Shown here piece by piece: positions 43,876-52,338 of a stretch of DNA of 64,000 bases. The notes below the pieces were generated by a model. That model was not told where the DNA came from and made no database searches. It was given only the letters and a program-made list of their open reading frames with translations. Position 1 is the first letter of the stretch, and each line of letters starts with the position of its first letter. Both the position numbers and the translations under genes were made by a program. The stretch comes from CBDCGJ01 sp965216645 (GTDB taxonomy: Bacteria; Pseudomonadota; Alphaproteobacteria; GCA-2731375): the NCBI GenBank assembly GCA_965216645.1, contig CBDCGJ010000040.1, forward strand, positions 9,040-73,039, read 5' to 3'.

Positions 43876-45099
43876 ATGGCGAAGATTCTGTTCACCTGGG
43901 AAATGGGATCCGGCCTTGGCCATCTTCGCCGCTTCCTGCCGATCGCGGCGCGGCTGCGTCAGCTTGGTCATGCCATTGCCATCGCCGCACCCAATCCGGC
44001 CCTGGCGGCACGGGAGCTCGATAGCCTCGGGTCGGAAAGCGGGGATTACGATCTCGTCCCGGCACCGGTCTGGCAGGTGCCGAACGATCCGCGCTTGCGC
44101 AAGATACCGACCCACACCTTCGCCGACGTGCTGCGTCTGCTGGGCTATTACCGGGTCGACAAGCTGTTGGACATGACCGGCCGTTGGAAAGCGATGATCG
44201 ATCAGCAGGCGCCGGACCTGGTGGTCGCCGATTTCAGCCCGACCGCCGCCCTGGCCATGCGCGGCCGGGTCAAGCAGGTGGTGGTCGGGAACGGCTATAC
44301 GGTCCCGCCGGGCGGCCGCCTGCTGCCGCCGATCCGGCCCTGGGCGGAGGAGATCCACGCCTATAGTCGGGAGCATGAGGGTGAGGCGATGATGGCGATC
44401 AACCGGGTGGCGATGCGCCTGAACGATCCGCCGGTGGACTATCTCGGCGATTTGTTTGTCGGCGACCGCACCTATATCTGCTCGATCCGGGAATTCGACC
44501 CTTACGGCGCCTATCGCGACGGCGGCCACCTATTTCCCTTCAACATCGAAAAGATCGATCAGGGACCGGCTCTGGCCGACCGCCAGGGCGCGCCGCTAAG
44601 TCTGTATCTGCAGGGCGGCCATACTCAGTTTCGGATCATCCTGGAGGCCATTGCCGCAACCGGCTTAGCCTGCGACGCCTATATCTCGACCCCGCCGCCG
44701 GATATGGCCGAATGGATCGGCGGCAATATCCGCTTGCATGACCGGCCGCTGCATTTGCCCAGTGTCTTGCCCCAGTCGCGTTTGCTGATCCATCATGCCG
44801 GTCTTGGCACGGCGTTGGCCGGCTTGCTGGCCGGTACCCCGCAGTTCGTCTTCTCGCAAAACCTGGAGCATCAGATCACGGCCCATGGGCTGATGTCTTT
44901 CGGCAGCGCGAAGTATCGCGGCCGCCACCATGAAATCACCAGCGACGAGATACGCGGCGAAATCCTCTCCGCCTTGGATGATAGGGAGATCGCCACTGCC
45001 GCCGACGAGACGGCGCGGCGCATGGCCCGGCGGGAGCGGGAGGACGGGGTCGCGACCATCGTGCAAGGTTGCCTCGACCTGCTGGCCGGGGACTGCTAA
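43876..45099 (+). CDS. GT1/MurG-like glycosyltransferase, copy 2
   Basis: The 407-residue paralogue of the previous gene starts 5 bp after its stop. It shares MAKILFTWEMGSGLGHLRRF, the YSREHEGEAMMAINRVA stretch, and the donor site LLIHHAGLGTALAGLLAGTPQFVFSQNLEHQITAHGL. The two are about as long as each other and diverged, like the DDI-type pair, so this locus contains two tandem transferase duplications. Followed by a lipoprotein gene after 37 bp. Confidence 0.85.
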   Translation: MAKILFTWEMGSGLGHLRRFLPIAARLRQLGHAIAIAAPNPALAARELDSLGSESGDYDLVPAPVWQVPNDPRLRKIPTHTFADVLRLLGYYRVDKLLDMTGRWKAMIDQQAPDLVVADFSPTAALAMRGRVKQVVVGNGYTVPPGGRLLPPIRPWAEEIHAYSREHEGEAMMAINRVAMRLNDPPVDYLGDLFVGDRTYICSIREFDPYGAYRDGGHLFPFNIEKIDQGPALADRQGAPLSLYLQGGHTQFRIILEAIAATGLACDAYISTPPPDMAEWIGGNIRLHDRPLHLPSVLPQSRLLIHHAGLGTALAGLLAGTPQFVFSQNLEHQITAHGLMSFGSAKYRGRHHEITSDEIRGEILSALDDREIATAADETARRMARREREDGVATIVQGCLDLLAGDC

Positions 45100-45136
45100 A
45101 AAAGCGACGGGGCATTTAATTTTTTTGGAGACATTT

Positions 45137-45625
45137 ATGCATATCCGAAACGCCTTGATCGCCCTCCCGCTCGCCGCCGCATTGCTGTTGTCCGGCTGCG
45201 AATATGGTCCCAGCAAGCGAGAACAAGGCGCCATGATCGGTAGCGTCGCCGGCGCCACTATCGGCTCGACCGTGGGTGGCGGGCGCGGTCAGGCGATTGC
45301 CGTGGCCGTCGGCGCCCTGATCGGTGCCATCGTCGGCGAAGCGCTCGGCGCCTCTCTCGACCGGCAGGACGAACTGGCGATGGCGGAGGCCGAGGGCCGC
45401 GCCGTCAAGGCGCCGATCGGCGAAGAGATCGAATGGCGCAATCCGCAATCCGGCAACAGCGGCACTGTCCGATCGACCCGCGAAAGCCGGGCCGACGACG
45501 GCCGTCATTGCCGGGAATTCGAAACCACGATCAAGATCGACGGTAAGTCCCAACGCGCCCATGGTATCGCTTGCCGTCAACCCGACGGCAGTTGGGAGAT
45601 TGTCAGTCGCGAACCGCTCGGCTGA
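45137..45625 (+). CDS. Glycine-zipper lipoprotein with RT0821/Lpp0805-type C-terminal domain
   Basis: The ATG at 45,137 lies behind a GGAG ribosome site and gives 162 residues. A lipobox (LLLSGC, Cys 21) marks it as an outer- or inner-membrane lipoprotein. Residues ~32-75 are a glycine-zipper pair (AMIGSVAGATIGSTVGGG, AVAVGALIGAIVGEALGASL). The C-terminal ~65 residues (IEWRNPQSGNSGTV...CREFETTIKIDG...ACRQPDGSWEIV) match the end of the 20,317-21,102 protein. Such proteins are envelope antigens of unknown role. Confidence 0.85.
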   Translation: MHIRNALIALPLAAALLLSGCEYGPSKREQGAMIGSVAGATIGSTVGGGRGQAIAVAVGALIGAIVGEALGASLDRQDELAMAEAEGRAVKAPIGEEIEWRNPQSGNSGTVRSTRESRADDGRHCREFETTIKIDGKSQRAHGIACRQPDGSWEIVSREPLG

Positions 45626-45681
45626 GCCATCGAGTTTCATCCAAGTTCCATCCGAGTTCCATCACCGGGAAAGGGTAGATT

Positions 45682-46911
45682 ATGTCCGCAACGGGCAGTG
45701 TCTTCACGGGCCTCAAGGTCCTCGATTTGGCCAGCTTCATCGCCGGGCCGGCGGCGGCGACCATATTGGGCGATTTCGGCGCCGACGTGATCAAGATCGA
45801 GGCGCCGGGCGGTGATCCTTACCGCGCCCTTTCAGATCTGCCGGGTATGCCGCGGGTCGGCGCCGACTATCATTGGGCGCTCGACAACCGGAACAAGCGC
45901 GGCTTGATGCTCGATCTCCGGAGCGATGCCGGCCGCGAGGTCCTGGACCTATTGCTGGCGGACACCGATGTGGTGGTGACCAATTTCATGCCCGGCGTGC
46001 GCAAACGCCTGCGCCTCGCTTACGAAGATGTGAAAGCCGTCAATCCGAAGATCATCTATGCGGTGATCACCGGCTATGGCGAAACCGGGGCGGAGGCCGA
46101 CAAGCCCGGCTTCGACAGCTCGGCGTTGTGGGCCCGGAGCGGGTTGATGGACTATGTCAAACCGGACCCGGCCGGCCCGCCGGCGCGTTCCGCCCCCGGT
46201 CAGGGGGATCACCCGACCGCCGTGTCTCTATTCGCCGCCATCGTTACTGCGCTCTATCATCGCGAGCGTACGGGCGAGGGACAGCAGGTGGACACCTCCC
46301 TGCTCGCCAATGGCCTTTGGTCCCATGGTTATCTGATGCAAGCGGCGCTCTGCGGGGTCGAGGTGCCGAGACGGCCGCCGCGGGACCGGTTCTTCAACGC
46401 ACTGACGAACAACTATGTCAGCCGCGATGGCCATTGGTTCATTCTCTCCATGGTCAATGAGGAACGGGAATGGGACAGCCTCTGCGGTGCCATCGAGCGG
46501 CCCGACCTGGCGCGCGATCCGCGATTCGCCACCCGCGCCGACCGTCACGCCAACCCGAAGGCGCTGATCGAAGAGCTGGATGCCGCGTTCCGTGCGAAGG
46601 GTTGGGCCGATTGGCAACGCATATTGGATGCCGCCCGTATCACTTTCGCCGATATTACGACATTGGAACAGGTACCCGACGATATGCAGGCAATCGACAG
46701 CGGCGCCCTCATGCCCTTCGATGGCCTGGGCGACAAGGCCAGTCACACGATCGACAGCCCGCTCTGGCTGCGCGGCGCGGCGAAGGTGACGCCGCGGCGA
46801 GCACCAACCTTGGCCGAGCATGAGCATGAGATCCTGCAGGGTCTCGGCCTCGACGCCGACCGGATCTCGGAACTACGCGACGCTGGCGCCTTCGGCAGCG
46901 CGGCGGGTTGA
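45682..46911 (+). CDS. CaiB/BaiF family (class III) CoA-transferase
   Basis: The 409-residue protein begins SVFTGLKVLDLASFIAGPAAATILGDFGADVIKIEAPGGDPYR, the signature N-terminus of class III CoA-transferases. The middle holds YHWALDNRNKRGLMLDLRS and VVVTNFMPGVRKRL. The active-site region FDSSALWARSGLMDYV contains the Asp expected as nucleophile. These enzymes move CoA between carboxylic acids such as carnitine/crotonobetaine or formyl/oxalate. The substrate cannot be deduced. It is followed by a TetR regulator. Confidence 0.92.
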   Translation: MSATGSVFTGLKVLDLASFIAGPAAATILGDFGADVIKIEAPGGDPYRALSDLPGMPRVGADYHWALDNRNKRGLMLDLRSDAGREVLDLLLADTDVVVTNFMPGVRKRLRLAYEDVKAVNPKIIYAVITGYGETGAEADKPGFDSSALWARSGLMDYVKPDPAGPPARSAPGQGDHPTAVSLFAAIVTALYHRERTGEGQQVDTSLLANGLWSHGYLMQAALCGVEVPRRPPRDRFFNALTNNYVSRDGHWFILSMVNEEREWDSLCGAIERPDLARDPRFATRADRHANPKALIEELDAAFRAKGWADWQRILDAARITFADITTLEQVPDDMQAIDSGALMPFDGLGDKASHTIDSPLWLRGAAKVTPRRAPTLAEHEHEILQGLGLDADRISELRDAGAFGSAAG

Positions 46912-47078
46912 CGATCCCTGCCTCTCCGAACGCCCGCGCCGTGGCGGTTTCGGTTCGACAAGCGCCCCAGCGCCCCAGCGACGACGGTGCCCAACCCGAT
47001 GCTGGTCAAACTGGCCGGCGCGCGCTAAAACCCAGACGAACAAACAAACATTTGTAAATCAAACAGGGAGTTTCGGGT

Positions 47079-47672
47079 ATGGCGCGTACCGCGGGTTCGA
47101 GCGGCGCACGAACCATGAAGGCAATCCGCAAGGCGGCAATCCGGCAAATTTACGCGCGCGGATACGAGGCGATGAATTTACGGCAGCTCGCCGCCGACGT
47201 CGGCATCCAGGCCGGCTCGCTCTACAACCATATCCGCAACAAGCAGGATCTGTTGTTCGATATCATGCGCGGCGTAATGAACGATCTGCATGAGGAGTTG
47301 AACAAGAATCTCGATGGCGTCGACGATCCGCAGGAGGCGTTGCGCGCCTTCATTTCAGTGCATCTGCGATACAACACCCGACGCCGGAAGGAAGTTTTCA
47401 TTTCCAATATGGAGCTGCGCAGCCTGGATCGGGAAAACCTGCGGGCCATCGTCGCCATGCGCGCCGACTACGAGAACCGGCTGCGCCAGATCCTGGCCAA
47501 AGGCAAAGAGACCAAGGCCTGGTCGATCGACGATTTGGATGTTTCGACCTATGCCTTGATCGCCATGCTGTCGGGCGTGGTCACCTGGTTCAAAGCCTCG
47601 GGCCGGCTCGGCATTGACGAATTGATCGACACCTATGTAGACATCGCATTGCATGGTTTGAAAGCATCATGA
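47079..47672 (+). CDS. TetR family transcriptional regulator
   Basis: The 197-residue protein has an N-terminal helix-turn-helix: AIRQIYARGYEAMNLRQLAADVGIQAGSLYNHIRNKQDLLFDIM, in which the YNHIRNKQDLL end is the typical TetR recognition helix and following turn. The C-terminal ~130 residues are the helical ligand and dimer domain. Its stop overlaps the start of the serine hydrolase gene (ATGA), so they are coupled. A short repeat ACAAACATTTGT lies about 25 bp upstream of the ATG and may be an operator. The CoA-transferase and hydrolase are plausible targets. Confidence 0.9.
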   Translation: MARTAGSSGARTMKAIRKAAIRQIYARGYEAMNLRQLAADVGIQAGSLYNHIRNKQDLLFDIMRGVMNDLHEELNKNLDGVDDPQEALRAFISVHLRYNTRRRKEVFISNMELRSLDRENLRAIVAMRADYENRLRQILAKGKETKAWSIDDLDVSTYALIAMLSGVVTWFKASGRLGIDELIDTYVDIALHGLKAS

Positions 47673-48895
47673 CGTTGAACCTCGTCGATCCAGCCGAAGT
47701 CGGGCTCTCCGCCGACCGCCTCGCCAAGCTTGCCGCGCATCTCGACGGCTATGTGGACAGCGGCAAATATCCTTTCGTCAGCGTTTTGGTGGCGCGCTAT
47801 GGCCAGCCGGCCTTCCTGCATCTGCATGGCTTGAGCGACCACGCCGCCGGCAAACCGGTGACGGAAGACAGCATCGTCCGCATCTATTCCATGTCGAAGC
47901 CGATCACGACCGTGGCGGCGATGATGCTGTATGAGGAAGCGAAGTTCCGCCTCGATGAGCCGGTCGCGAAATACATCCCCTCCCTGGCCAAGCCGAACAT
48001 GCTGATCGGCGGCAGCGCCGCATCGCCGCAGCTGGCGCCGGCAAGCCGGGATTACACGATCCAGGAACTGATGACCCACACCGCCGGCTTGACCTACGGC
48101 TTCGAGGACAATGGCCTGGTGGCGGAGATGTACAACAAGGCAGGTCTCGCTACCCAAGGCGCCGACTACGATCTGGCGGAATTCTGCCGCATTCTGGGCG
48201 GCCTGCCGCTGATCGGCGAACCCGGCGCGCGCTGGAACTACAGCGTCGCCACCGATGTGCTGGGCCACCTGGTCGAGGTCGTCAGCGGGCAATCTTTGAA
48301 TCAATTCATGTCGGAGCGAATCTTCGGACCGCTCGGTATGACGGACACCGATTTTCATGTCCCGGCGGAGAAGCTCGACCGTTTCGGCGAATGCTACGAG
48401 GCCGCGCCCGACGGTGGGAAAACGCTGTTCGACAGCCCGAAGACCAGTTGGTATCAGCGCCCGCCCCCGGCCTGTTCCGGCGGCGGCGGCCTGGTCTCGA
48501 CCATCGGCGACTATCACCGCTTCGCCCAGATGCTGCTCAATGGCGGCGAGCTCGACGGCGCGCGCCTATTGGGTCCGCGCACGGTCGAGTTCATGACCAG
48601 CAACCACTTACCCGGCGACCGCGACCTGGCCGCCATGGGCCAGGCGGTGTTCTCGGAAGTGTCCTATGATGGAATCGGCTTCGGCCTCGGCGTCCATGTG
48701 GTGCTGGACCCGCCGGCGGCGCATGTGCTGACCACGGCCGGCGAATATGGCTGGGGCGGCATGGCCTCCACGGTCTGGTGGAACAATCCGGCGGAGGACC
48801 TGAGCTTGATCATGCTGACCCAACTCCGTCCCTCGTCGACCTATCCGGTACGTCCGGAACTGCGGGCGCTGCTGCACAGCGCGATTATCGACTAG
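47669..48895 (+). CDS. Beta-lactamase-fold serine hydrolase (class C/esterase type)
   Basis: The 408-residue protein carries the catalytic SxxK as S74-M-S-K77 (RIYSMSKPITTVAAMM), a YxN-like RWNYSVATDVLGH in the middle, and HTAGLTYGF. No signal peptide is seen, so it is probably a cytoplasmic esterase or peptidase rather than a secreted beta-lactamase. EstB-type esterases share this layout (family knowledge). It is translationally coupled to the TetR gene. Downstream is an IS element inside an inverted repeat. Confidence 0.88.
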   Translation: MTLNLVDPAEVGLSADRLAKLAAHLDGYVDSGKYPFVSVLVARYGQPAFLHLHGLSDHAAGKPVTEDSIVRIYSMSKPITTVAAMMLYEEAKFRLDEPVAKYIPSLAKPNMLIGGSAASPQLAPASRDYTIQELMTHTAGLTYGFEDNGLVAEMYNKAGLATQGADYDLAEFCRILGGLPLIGEPGARWNYSVATDVLGHLVEVVSGQSLNQFMSERIFGPLGMTDTDFHVPAEKLDRFGECYEAAPDGGKTLFDSPKTSWYQRPPPACSGGGGLVSTIGDYHRFAQMLLNGGELDGARLLGPRTVEFMTSNHLPGDRDLAAMGQAVFSEVSYDGIGFGLGVHVVLDPPAAHVLTTAGEYGWGGMASTVWWNNPAEDLSLIMLTQLRPSSTYPVRPELRALLHSAIID

Positions 48896-48926
48896 GACGA
48901 TTAGCGACTGGGACCACGTCACCAAG

Positions 48927-48953
48927 CCGGCCCACGCCCCCACCCGGCCACCC
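48927..48953. repeat. Left arm of GC-rich inverted repeat split by the IS element
   Basis: The 27-bp arm starting CCGGCCCACGCCCCCACCC matches the reverse complement of 50,499-50,525 at 26 of 27 positions. It lies between the stop of the hydrolase gene and the IS left end. Without the IS the two arms would form one strong hairpin between convergent genes, either a shared terminator or a REP-like unit. Confidence 0.75.
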
Positions 48954-48966
48954 CATAATCAGTCGC

Positions 48967-50478
48967 CTGTTAAAGAACTGTTTTGAGGTTAGGCGTTGTC
49001 TGTATCTCGTTGGCGATGGCGTGGAGGATCAGGCGTAAAAGTGACTTCAGCCATTTGAGCAGGAGGCGGCAGTTGTGGCCGACGGCGCTCATGATGGCGT
49101 TGATCTGGTCGCCCTGGCGGCCTTTCAGGAAGTTGCGGCTTAAATGGCCGTCGGTTTTGCAGTGGCCGATCACGGCCTCGATGGCGCTGCGCCGACGCAG
49201 TTCCCGCTTGATCTGGCCGTGCACGCCGCGCTTCTGGCCGGAACGGAAGACCCGGTTGGGTTTTGCCGCCTTGTGGCCGCGATAGCCCTTGTCGACATAA
49301 GCCCGCTTGATCTCGCGGCCGGTCAGCGCTTCGGTTTCCTGTAAAACTTCTGCCAGGGTATGGCCATCATAGGGATTACCCGGCAAGGCTTTGGCGTGGA
49401 GGATGAACAGGCCGCCCTTGCAGCGCTTGTTGGTGGTGGTCAGCGAGACCTTGACGCCGAACTCATAAGCCGCCTGGGCCTTGCCCTTGCCGATGCATTC
49501 GGTCTCGGGCGCGTGCCAGGAATAGAGCTTCCAGCCGCGCTGACGCTGCTTCTGCTTGCGGATTTGCTCGGCCTTGATCAACGGCGTCAGGAAGTTCGCC
49601 TTGAGGCCGGCATCGTCCTCGATCTTGCGGCGGATGTCCCGGGTCAACCGGCCGAGCCGGGTGCGCAGAAACTTCAGTTCCCCGTTCATGCGCTTGTACT
49701 GCTTGGCATGGGCGTAGCGCCCGGCCATCATCGCCGCCCGCTTGGCCACCCGGGTATAGGATTGCCGGAGCTTGACATCATGCCGCTTGGCCAGCTTGCC
49801 GAGCTGCTGGATCGCCGTCTCGAGCAGTTTGGCGTCGGTCGGAAAGGTGATGTTCTTGGGCTGCACCGTGGTGTCGACCGTGACCCGAGCCAAGTCGCGC
49901 TTCTTCAGCGCCCCGGTGTCGTGCGCGATGCGCAGGCTCTCGGCCAACAGGATCTCCAGCTTGCCGCCCAGGCGCTTGCGCCAATGGGACAGGCCGGAGC
50001 GCTCGTGGCGCAGCTGGTGCTGATAATATTCCTCGCCGGTGAAGTACTGGAAATAGGGATCGTAGACCCAGCGGTCCCAAAGCTCCTCGTCCGACAGGGC
50101 GAAGGTATGCTTCAACAGAAACATCCCGATCATGAACCGCGACGGCGTCGCCGGCCCGCCCTTGTCTGAGAACAACGGCGCGATCTCCGCGTCGATCCAG
50201 TCCCAGTCGATCTTGTCCGCCAACAGCGCCAACTCATGGCGCCGGTTGATCAACTGATCCAGGCGAACCTTGAACAGATCGTCCTGCCGCGACGGCTCAG
50301 GTTTCTTCGGACGCATCGAACCCCTCCAAATCACTCCCTTGAAGGAATCACGATCGGCCCAAAAAAGGAATCCCAAATCGCAAGAAAACACGCCAAAAAA
50401 CGCCACTTCCTTGCAATTCCAGGTCTCAGAAATCAGAATATCCGCACGACGCTACAAGGACTTACGCGTCTTTAACAG
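48967..50478 (-). mobile_element. IS5-type insertion sequence
   Basis: CTGTTAAAGA (48,967-48,976) and TCTTTAACAG (50,469-50,478) are perfect 10-bp inverted ends. Similarity continues about 11 bp further out with five mismatches, so the true edges may be at about 48,956 and 50,489. The transposase stop codon lies within the left inverted repeat. A target duplication could not be identified with certainty. Confidence 0.75.
48970..50316 (-). CDS. IS5-family transposase (DDE type)
   Basis: About 448 residues from ATG 50,316 (MRPKKPEPSRQDDLF); an in-frame upstream extension to 50,406 is part of the IS end. The N-terminal DUF772-like region (FMIGMFLLKHTFALSDEELWDRWVYDPYFQYFTGEEYYQH) is followed by the DDE core. 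Catalytic acids are likely in RVTVDTTVQPKN (D), RAYVDKGYRGHKA (D) and RSAIEAVIGHCKTDGHL (E). The frame is intact, so the element may be active. It lies between convergent genes. Confidence 0.92.
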   Translation of the reverse strand: MRPKKPEPSRQDDLFKVRLDQLINRRHELALLADKIDWDWIDAEIAPLFSDKGGPATPSRFMIGMFLLKHTFALSDEELWDRWVYDPYFQYFTGEEYYQHQLRHERSGLSHWRKRLGGKLEILLAESLRIAHDTGALKKRDLARVTVDTTVQPKNITFPTDAKLLETAIQQLGKLAKRHDVKLRQSYTRVAKRAAMMAGRYAHAKQYKRMNGELKFLRTRLGRLTRDIRRKIEDDAGLKANFLTPLIKAEQIRKQKQRQRGWKLYSWHAPETECIGKGKAQAAYEFGVKVSLTTTNKRCKGGLFILHAKALPGNPYDGHTLAEVLQETEALTGREIKRAYVDKGYRGHKAAKPNRVFRSGQKRGVHGQIKRELRRRSAIEAVIGHCKTDGHLSRNFLKGRQGDQINAIMSAVGHNCRLLLKWLKSLLRLILHAIANEIQTTPNLKTVL

Positions 50479-50498
50479 TCAACTAATCATACTCCCGT

Positions 50499-50525
50499 GG
50501 GTGACCGGGTGGGGGCGTGGGCCGG
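50499..50525. repeat. Right arm of GC-rich inverted repeat split by the IS element
   Basis: The 27-bp arm ending GGGTGGGGGCGTGGGCCGG is the near-perfect inverted partner of 48,927-48,953 (one mismatch). It lies about 30 bp before the stop of the SDR gene. Confidence 0.75.
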
Positions 50526-50553
50526 TGATGAAATCGAGGCTCGTGAAAACTCT

Positions 50554-51336
50554 CTAACGGGGTACCAATGGGGCGCCGCCGAGATGGCTGCCGGCGTCGC
50601 TGATCAGGACATGGCCCGTCACGTTGCCGGTGCCGGCCAGCAGCCACAGCGCCGCGTCGGCCATATCTTCCGGCGTGCCGGCATGCCGTAGCGGCGTGGT
50701 CTCGACCACATTGGCGACCATCTTGTCGTAATTGTCGCCCATCTTTTCCTCCCACCAGCGTCCGGTGATGAAGCCCGGCGCCACCGCGTTGACGCGGATC
50801 TCCGGCGCCAGCCGCCGCGCCAGCGACAGGGTCAGCGTATTCAGCGCGCCCTTGGAGGCGGCATAGGCCATGGAGGAGCCGATGCCCATCACGCCGGCAA
50901 TGGACGAGGTCATGACGATACTGCCCCGGCCCTGCGCTTTCATCTGCGGCGTCACGGCCCGCGCCATCTGGAAGCAACCGATGACGTTGACTCGGTAGAT
51001 GTCGAGGAAATCGTCGGCGGTAAGTTCGTCGAACTCGTCGCCGGCGCGATAGCGGGTGATCCCCGCATTGCTGAGCAGTCCGTCGATCTTGCCGAACTTT
51101 TCGATTGCGGTCTCCACCAATTTGCGGCACTCCGCGTCCTCCGCCACGTCGCCCTGACAGGCGATCGCCTCGACCCCCTGGGCCCGGCAATCCGCCGCGA
51201 CCGCTTCCGCCGCCTCGGCGCTGCGGGAATAGTTGATCAGCACGTTGGCGCCGGCCGCCGCCAGCTGTTTCGCCGCCGCCGCGCCAACCCCGGTACCTCC
51301 GCCGGTGATGAGCACCGACCAATTCTTTACGTCCAT
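50554..51336 (-). CDS. Short-chain dehydrogenase/reductase (SDR)
   Basis: The 260-residue protein has the NAD(P)-binding GGGTGVGAAAAKQLAA at residues ~12-27, the structural NAG at NAGITRY, a catalytic Ser in SIAGVMGIGS, and the YxxxK pair in MAYAASKGALN. The end is GHVLISDAGSHLGG, as in classical SDRs. It catalyses an NAD(P)-linked oxidation or reduction of an alcohol/ketone; the substrate is unknown. It is convergent with the IS transposase side. Confidence 0.9.
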   Translation of the reverse strand: MDVKNWSVLITGGGTGVGAAAAKQLAAAGANVLINYSRSAEAAEAVAADCRAQGVEAIACQGDVAEDAECRKLVETAIEKFGKIDGLLSNAGITRYRAGDEFDELTADDFLDIYRVNVIGCFQMARAVTPQMKAQGRGSIVMTSSIAGVMGIGSSMAYAASKGALNTLTLSLARRLAPEIRVNAVAPGFITGRWWEEKMGDNYDKMVANVVETTPLRHAGTPEDMADAALWLLAGTGNVTGHVLISDAGSHLGGAPLVPR

Positions 51337-51578
51337 TTCCGCCTCCTCTCGGACAAATTCGCCGCAATTTTAGTACTTATCCACAGATTTTTTCCAGATT
51401 TAGTTGCCCATACTATATTTTGAGTTTGTGGATTTCGTCGTCACTGGATATAGTTTTTTGACCGATTCGGGGGAGTGGATGATCGTCTTAGTACTTTAGC
51501 AACCTATTCCGGCGATAATCACATCTCGGTAATTCAGTATGCGATGTGACATTACCGGACAGTCTTGTACGGCGTACC

Positions 51579-51624
51579 GCGCCCGTTCCGAGCGTGCCAG
51601 TAAGTCGAGGACGGGCGCCTTTTT
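51579..51624 (+). terminator. Intrinsic terminator, plus strand
   Basis: GCGCCCGT (51,579-51,586) pairs perfectly with ACGGGCGC (51,611-51,618), extended by CC/GG on the loop side, and is followed by TTTTT (51,620-51,624). No upstream plus-strand protein gene explains it. Confidence 0.65.
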
Positions 51625-51648
51625 GTAGAGTAGCTCGATCCGTAGCGT

Positions 51649-51699
51649 AAAAAAAGAGGTCCGAGGTGGCTTGGCGCCAATCCCTTCGGGCCTTTTTTT
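51649..51699. terminator. Bidirectional terminator downstream of the 51,752 gene
   Basis: A run of seven A (51,649-51,655), an imperfect GC-rich stem (GGTCCGAGG against CCTTCGGGCC) and a run of seven T (51,693-51,699) form a classic bidirectional intrinsic terminator. It lies 53 bp after the stop of the minus-strand 51,752-52,267 gene. Confidence 0.65.
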
Positions 51700-51751
51700 G
51701 TCGCGCTTTTCCGCCCTACATTCCGGACGAAAATTTAACGAAAACAATTGT

Positions 51752-52267
51752 TTAAGAGGTGAGGAGGGCGTCGATCTCGTTCTGCGCCATGGCGTCGTCG
51801 GCGCCGTGAATGATGGCGCTGGCCACATCGATCAGCTTCTGTAGATTTCGGGACAGGGTGCCGGCCGCCTCGCGCAGAGCATCCTCGCCGCCCTCGGCGA
51901 TCAGGTTCGCCAGCTGCGCCCGGCCGCCTTGGACCAGGTCGTCCATGGCGACGACGGTGACCTCAAAGGCGCTGCGCACCGGCATCGGTGCGTAGTCGTA
52001 AGCTTCGATCGCCAATTCCTTATCGCTGAAGCTGCTGTCGTGGAAGTGGTCCGGATAGCTTTTTGGCGCCCAGTCCATGACGTCGTCCAAGCATTCCGGC
52101 AGGTCCGGGACCATGTCGATCAGCATCACCACTTCGTTGAAATGATTGAGATAGTCGGTGGCAAGCAGGGTCTGGGGATCGATATTGGCCGCCGCGGCCA
52201 GCTGGCGGATTTCTTCCCGGCGGGAATCCTCCTCGATTTGCGCTGCGGCGTCAGACACTTTGGTCAC
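51752..52267 (-). CDS. Hypothetical protein ending in a FliM/CheZ-like CheY-binding peptide
   Basis: The 171-residue acidic protein starts at GTG 52,267 (behind GAAGGAAG) or at a second GTG at 52,258. A helical body contains DYLNHFNEVVMLIDMVPDLPECLDDVMDWAPKSY. The last residues are AQNEIDALLTS. EIDALL at the N-terminus of FliM, and a similar D-x-x-L-L peptide at the C-terminus of CheZ, are the segments that bind phosphorylated CheY (family knowledge). The CheZ catalytic DxxxQ pattern is not seen. A chemotaxis-related role is therefore an inference from the peptide only. Confidence 0.6.
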   Translation of the reverse strand: MTKVSDAAAQIEEDSRREEIRQLAAAANIDPQTLLATDYLNHFNEVVMLIDMVPDLPECLDDVMDWAPKSYPDHFHDSSFSDKELAIEAYDYAPMPVRSAFEVTVVAMDDLVQGGRAQLANLIAEGGEDALREAAGTLSRNLQKLIDVASAIIHGADDAMAQNEIDALLTS

Positions 52268-52338
52268 CTTCCTTCGTTCAACGATCGACTTCGCGAATGC
52301 TTAGTCGGTCATTCTGTCAGAAGTTGGTTGCCGAATTG

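Larger units (their letters stand above)
51337..51751. other. 415-bp AT-rich intergenic region with two terminators and a possible small RNA
   Basis: No credible protein gene lies here. The stretch at 51,370-51,530 is AT-rich and contains one TTATCCACA (51,377-51,385, a perfect DnaA box). A plus-strand terminator at 51,579-51,624 and a bidirectional one at 51,649-51,699 follow. The plus-strand terminator has no protein gene in front of it, which fits a short non-coding transcript of up to about 150 nt beginning near 51,470-51,500. Confidence 0.45.

Noticed and set aside
51377..51385. Perfect DnaA box TTATCCACA as a possible replication origin
   Set aside because: Only one box is present and no DnaA-box cluster or origin-associated genes were seen nearby.
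51496..51828. 110-codon minus-strand frame
   Set aside because: It runs through two intrinsic terminators and overlaps the end of a better gene.
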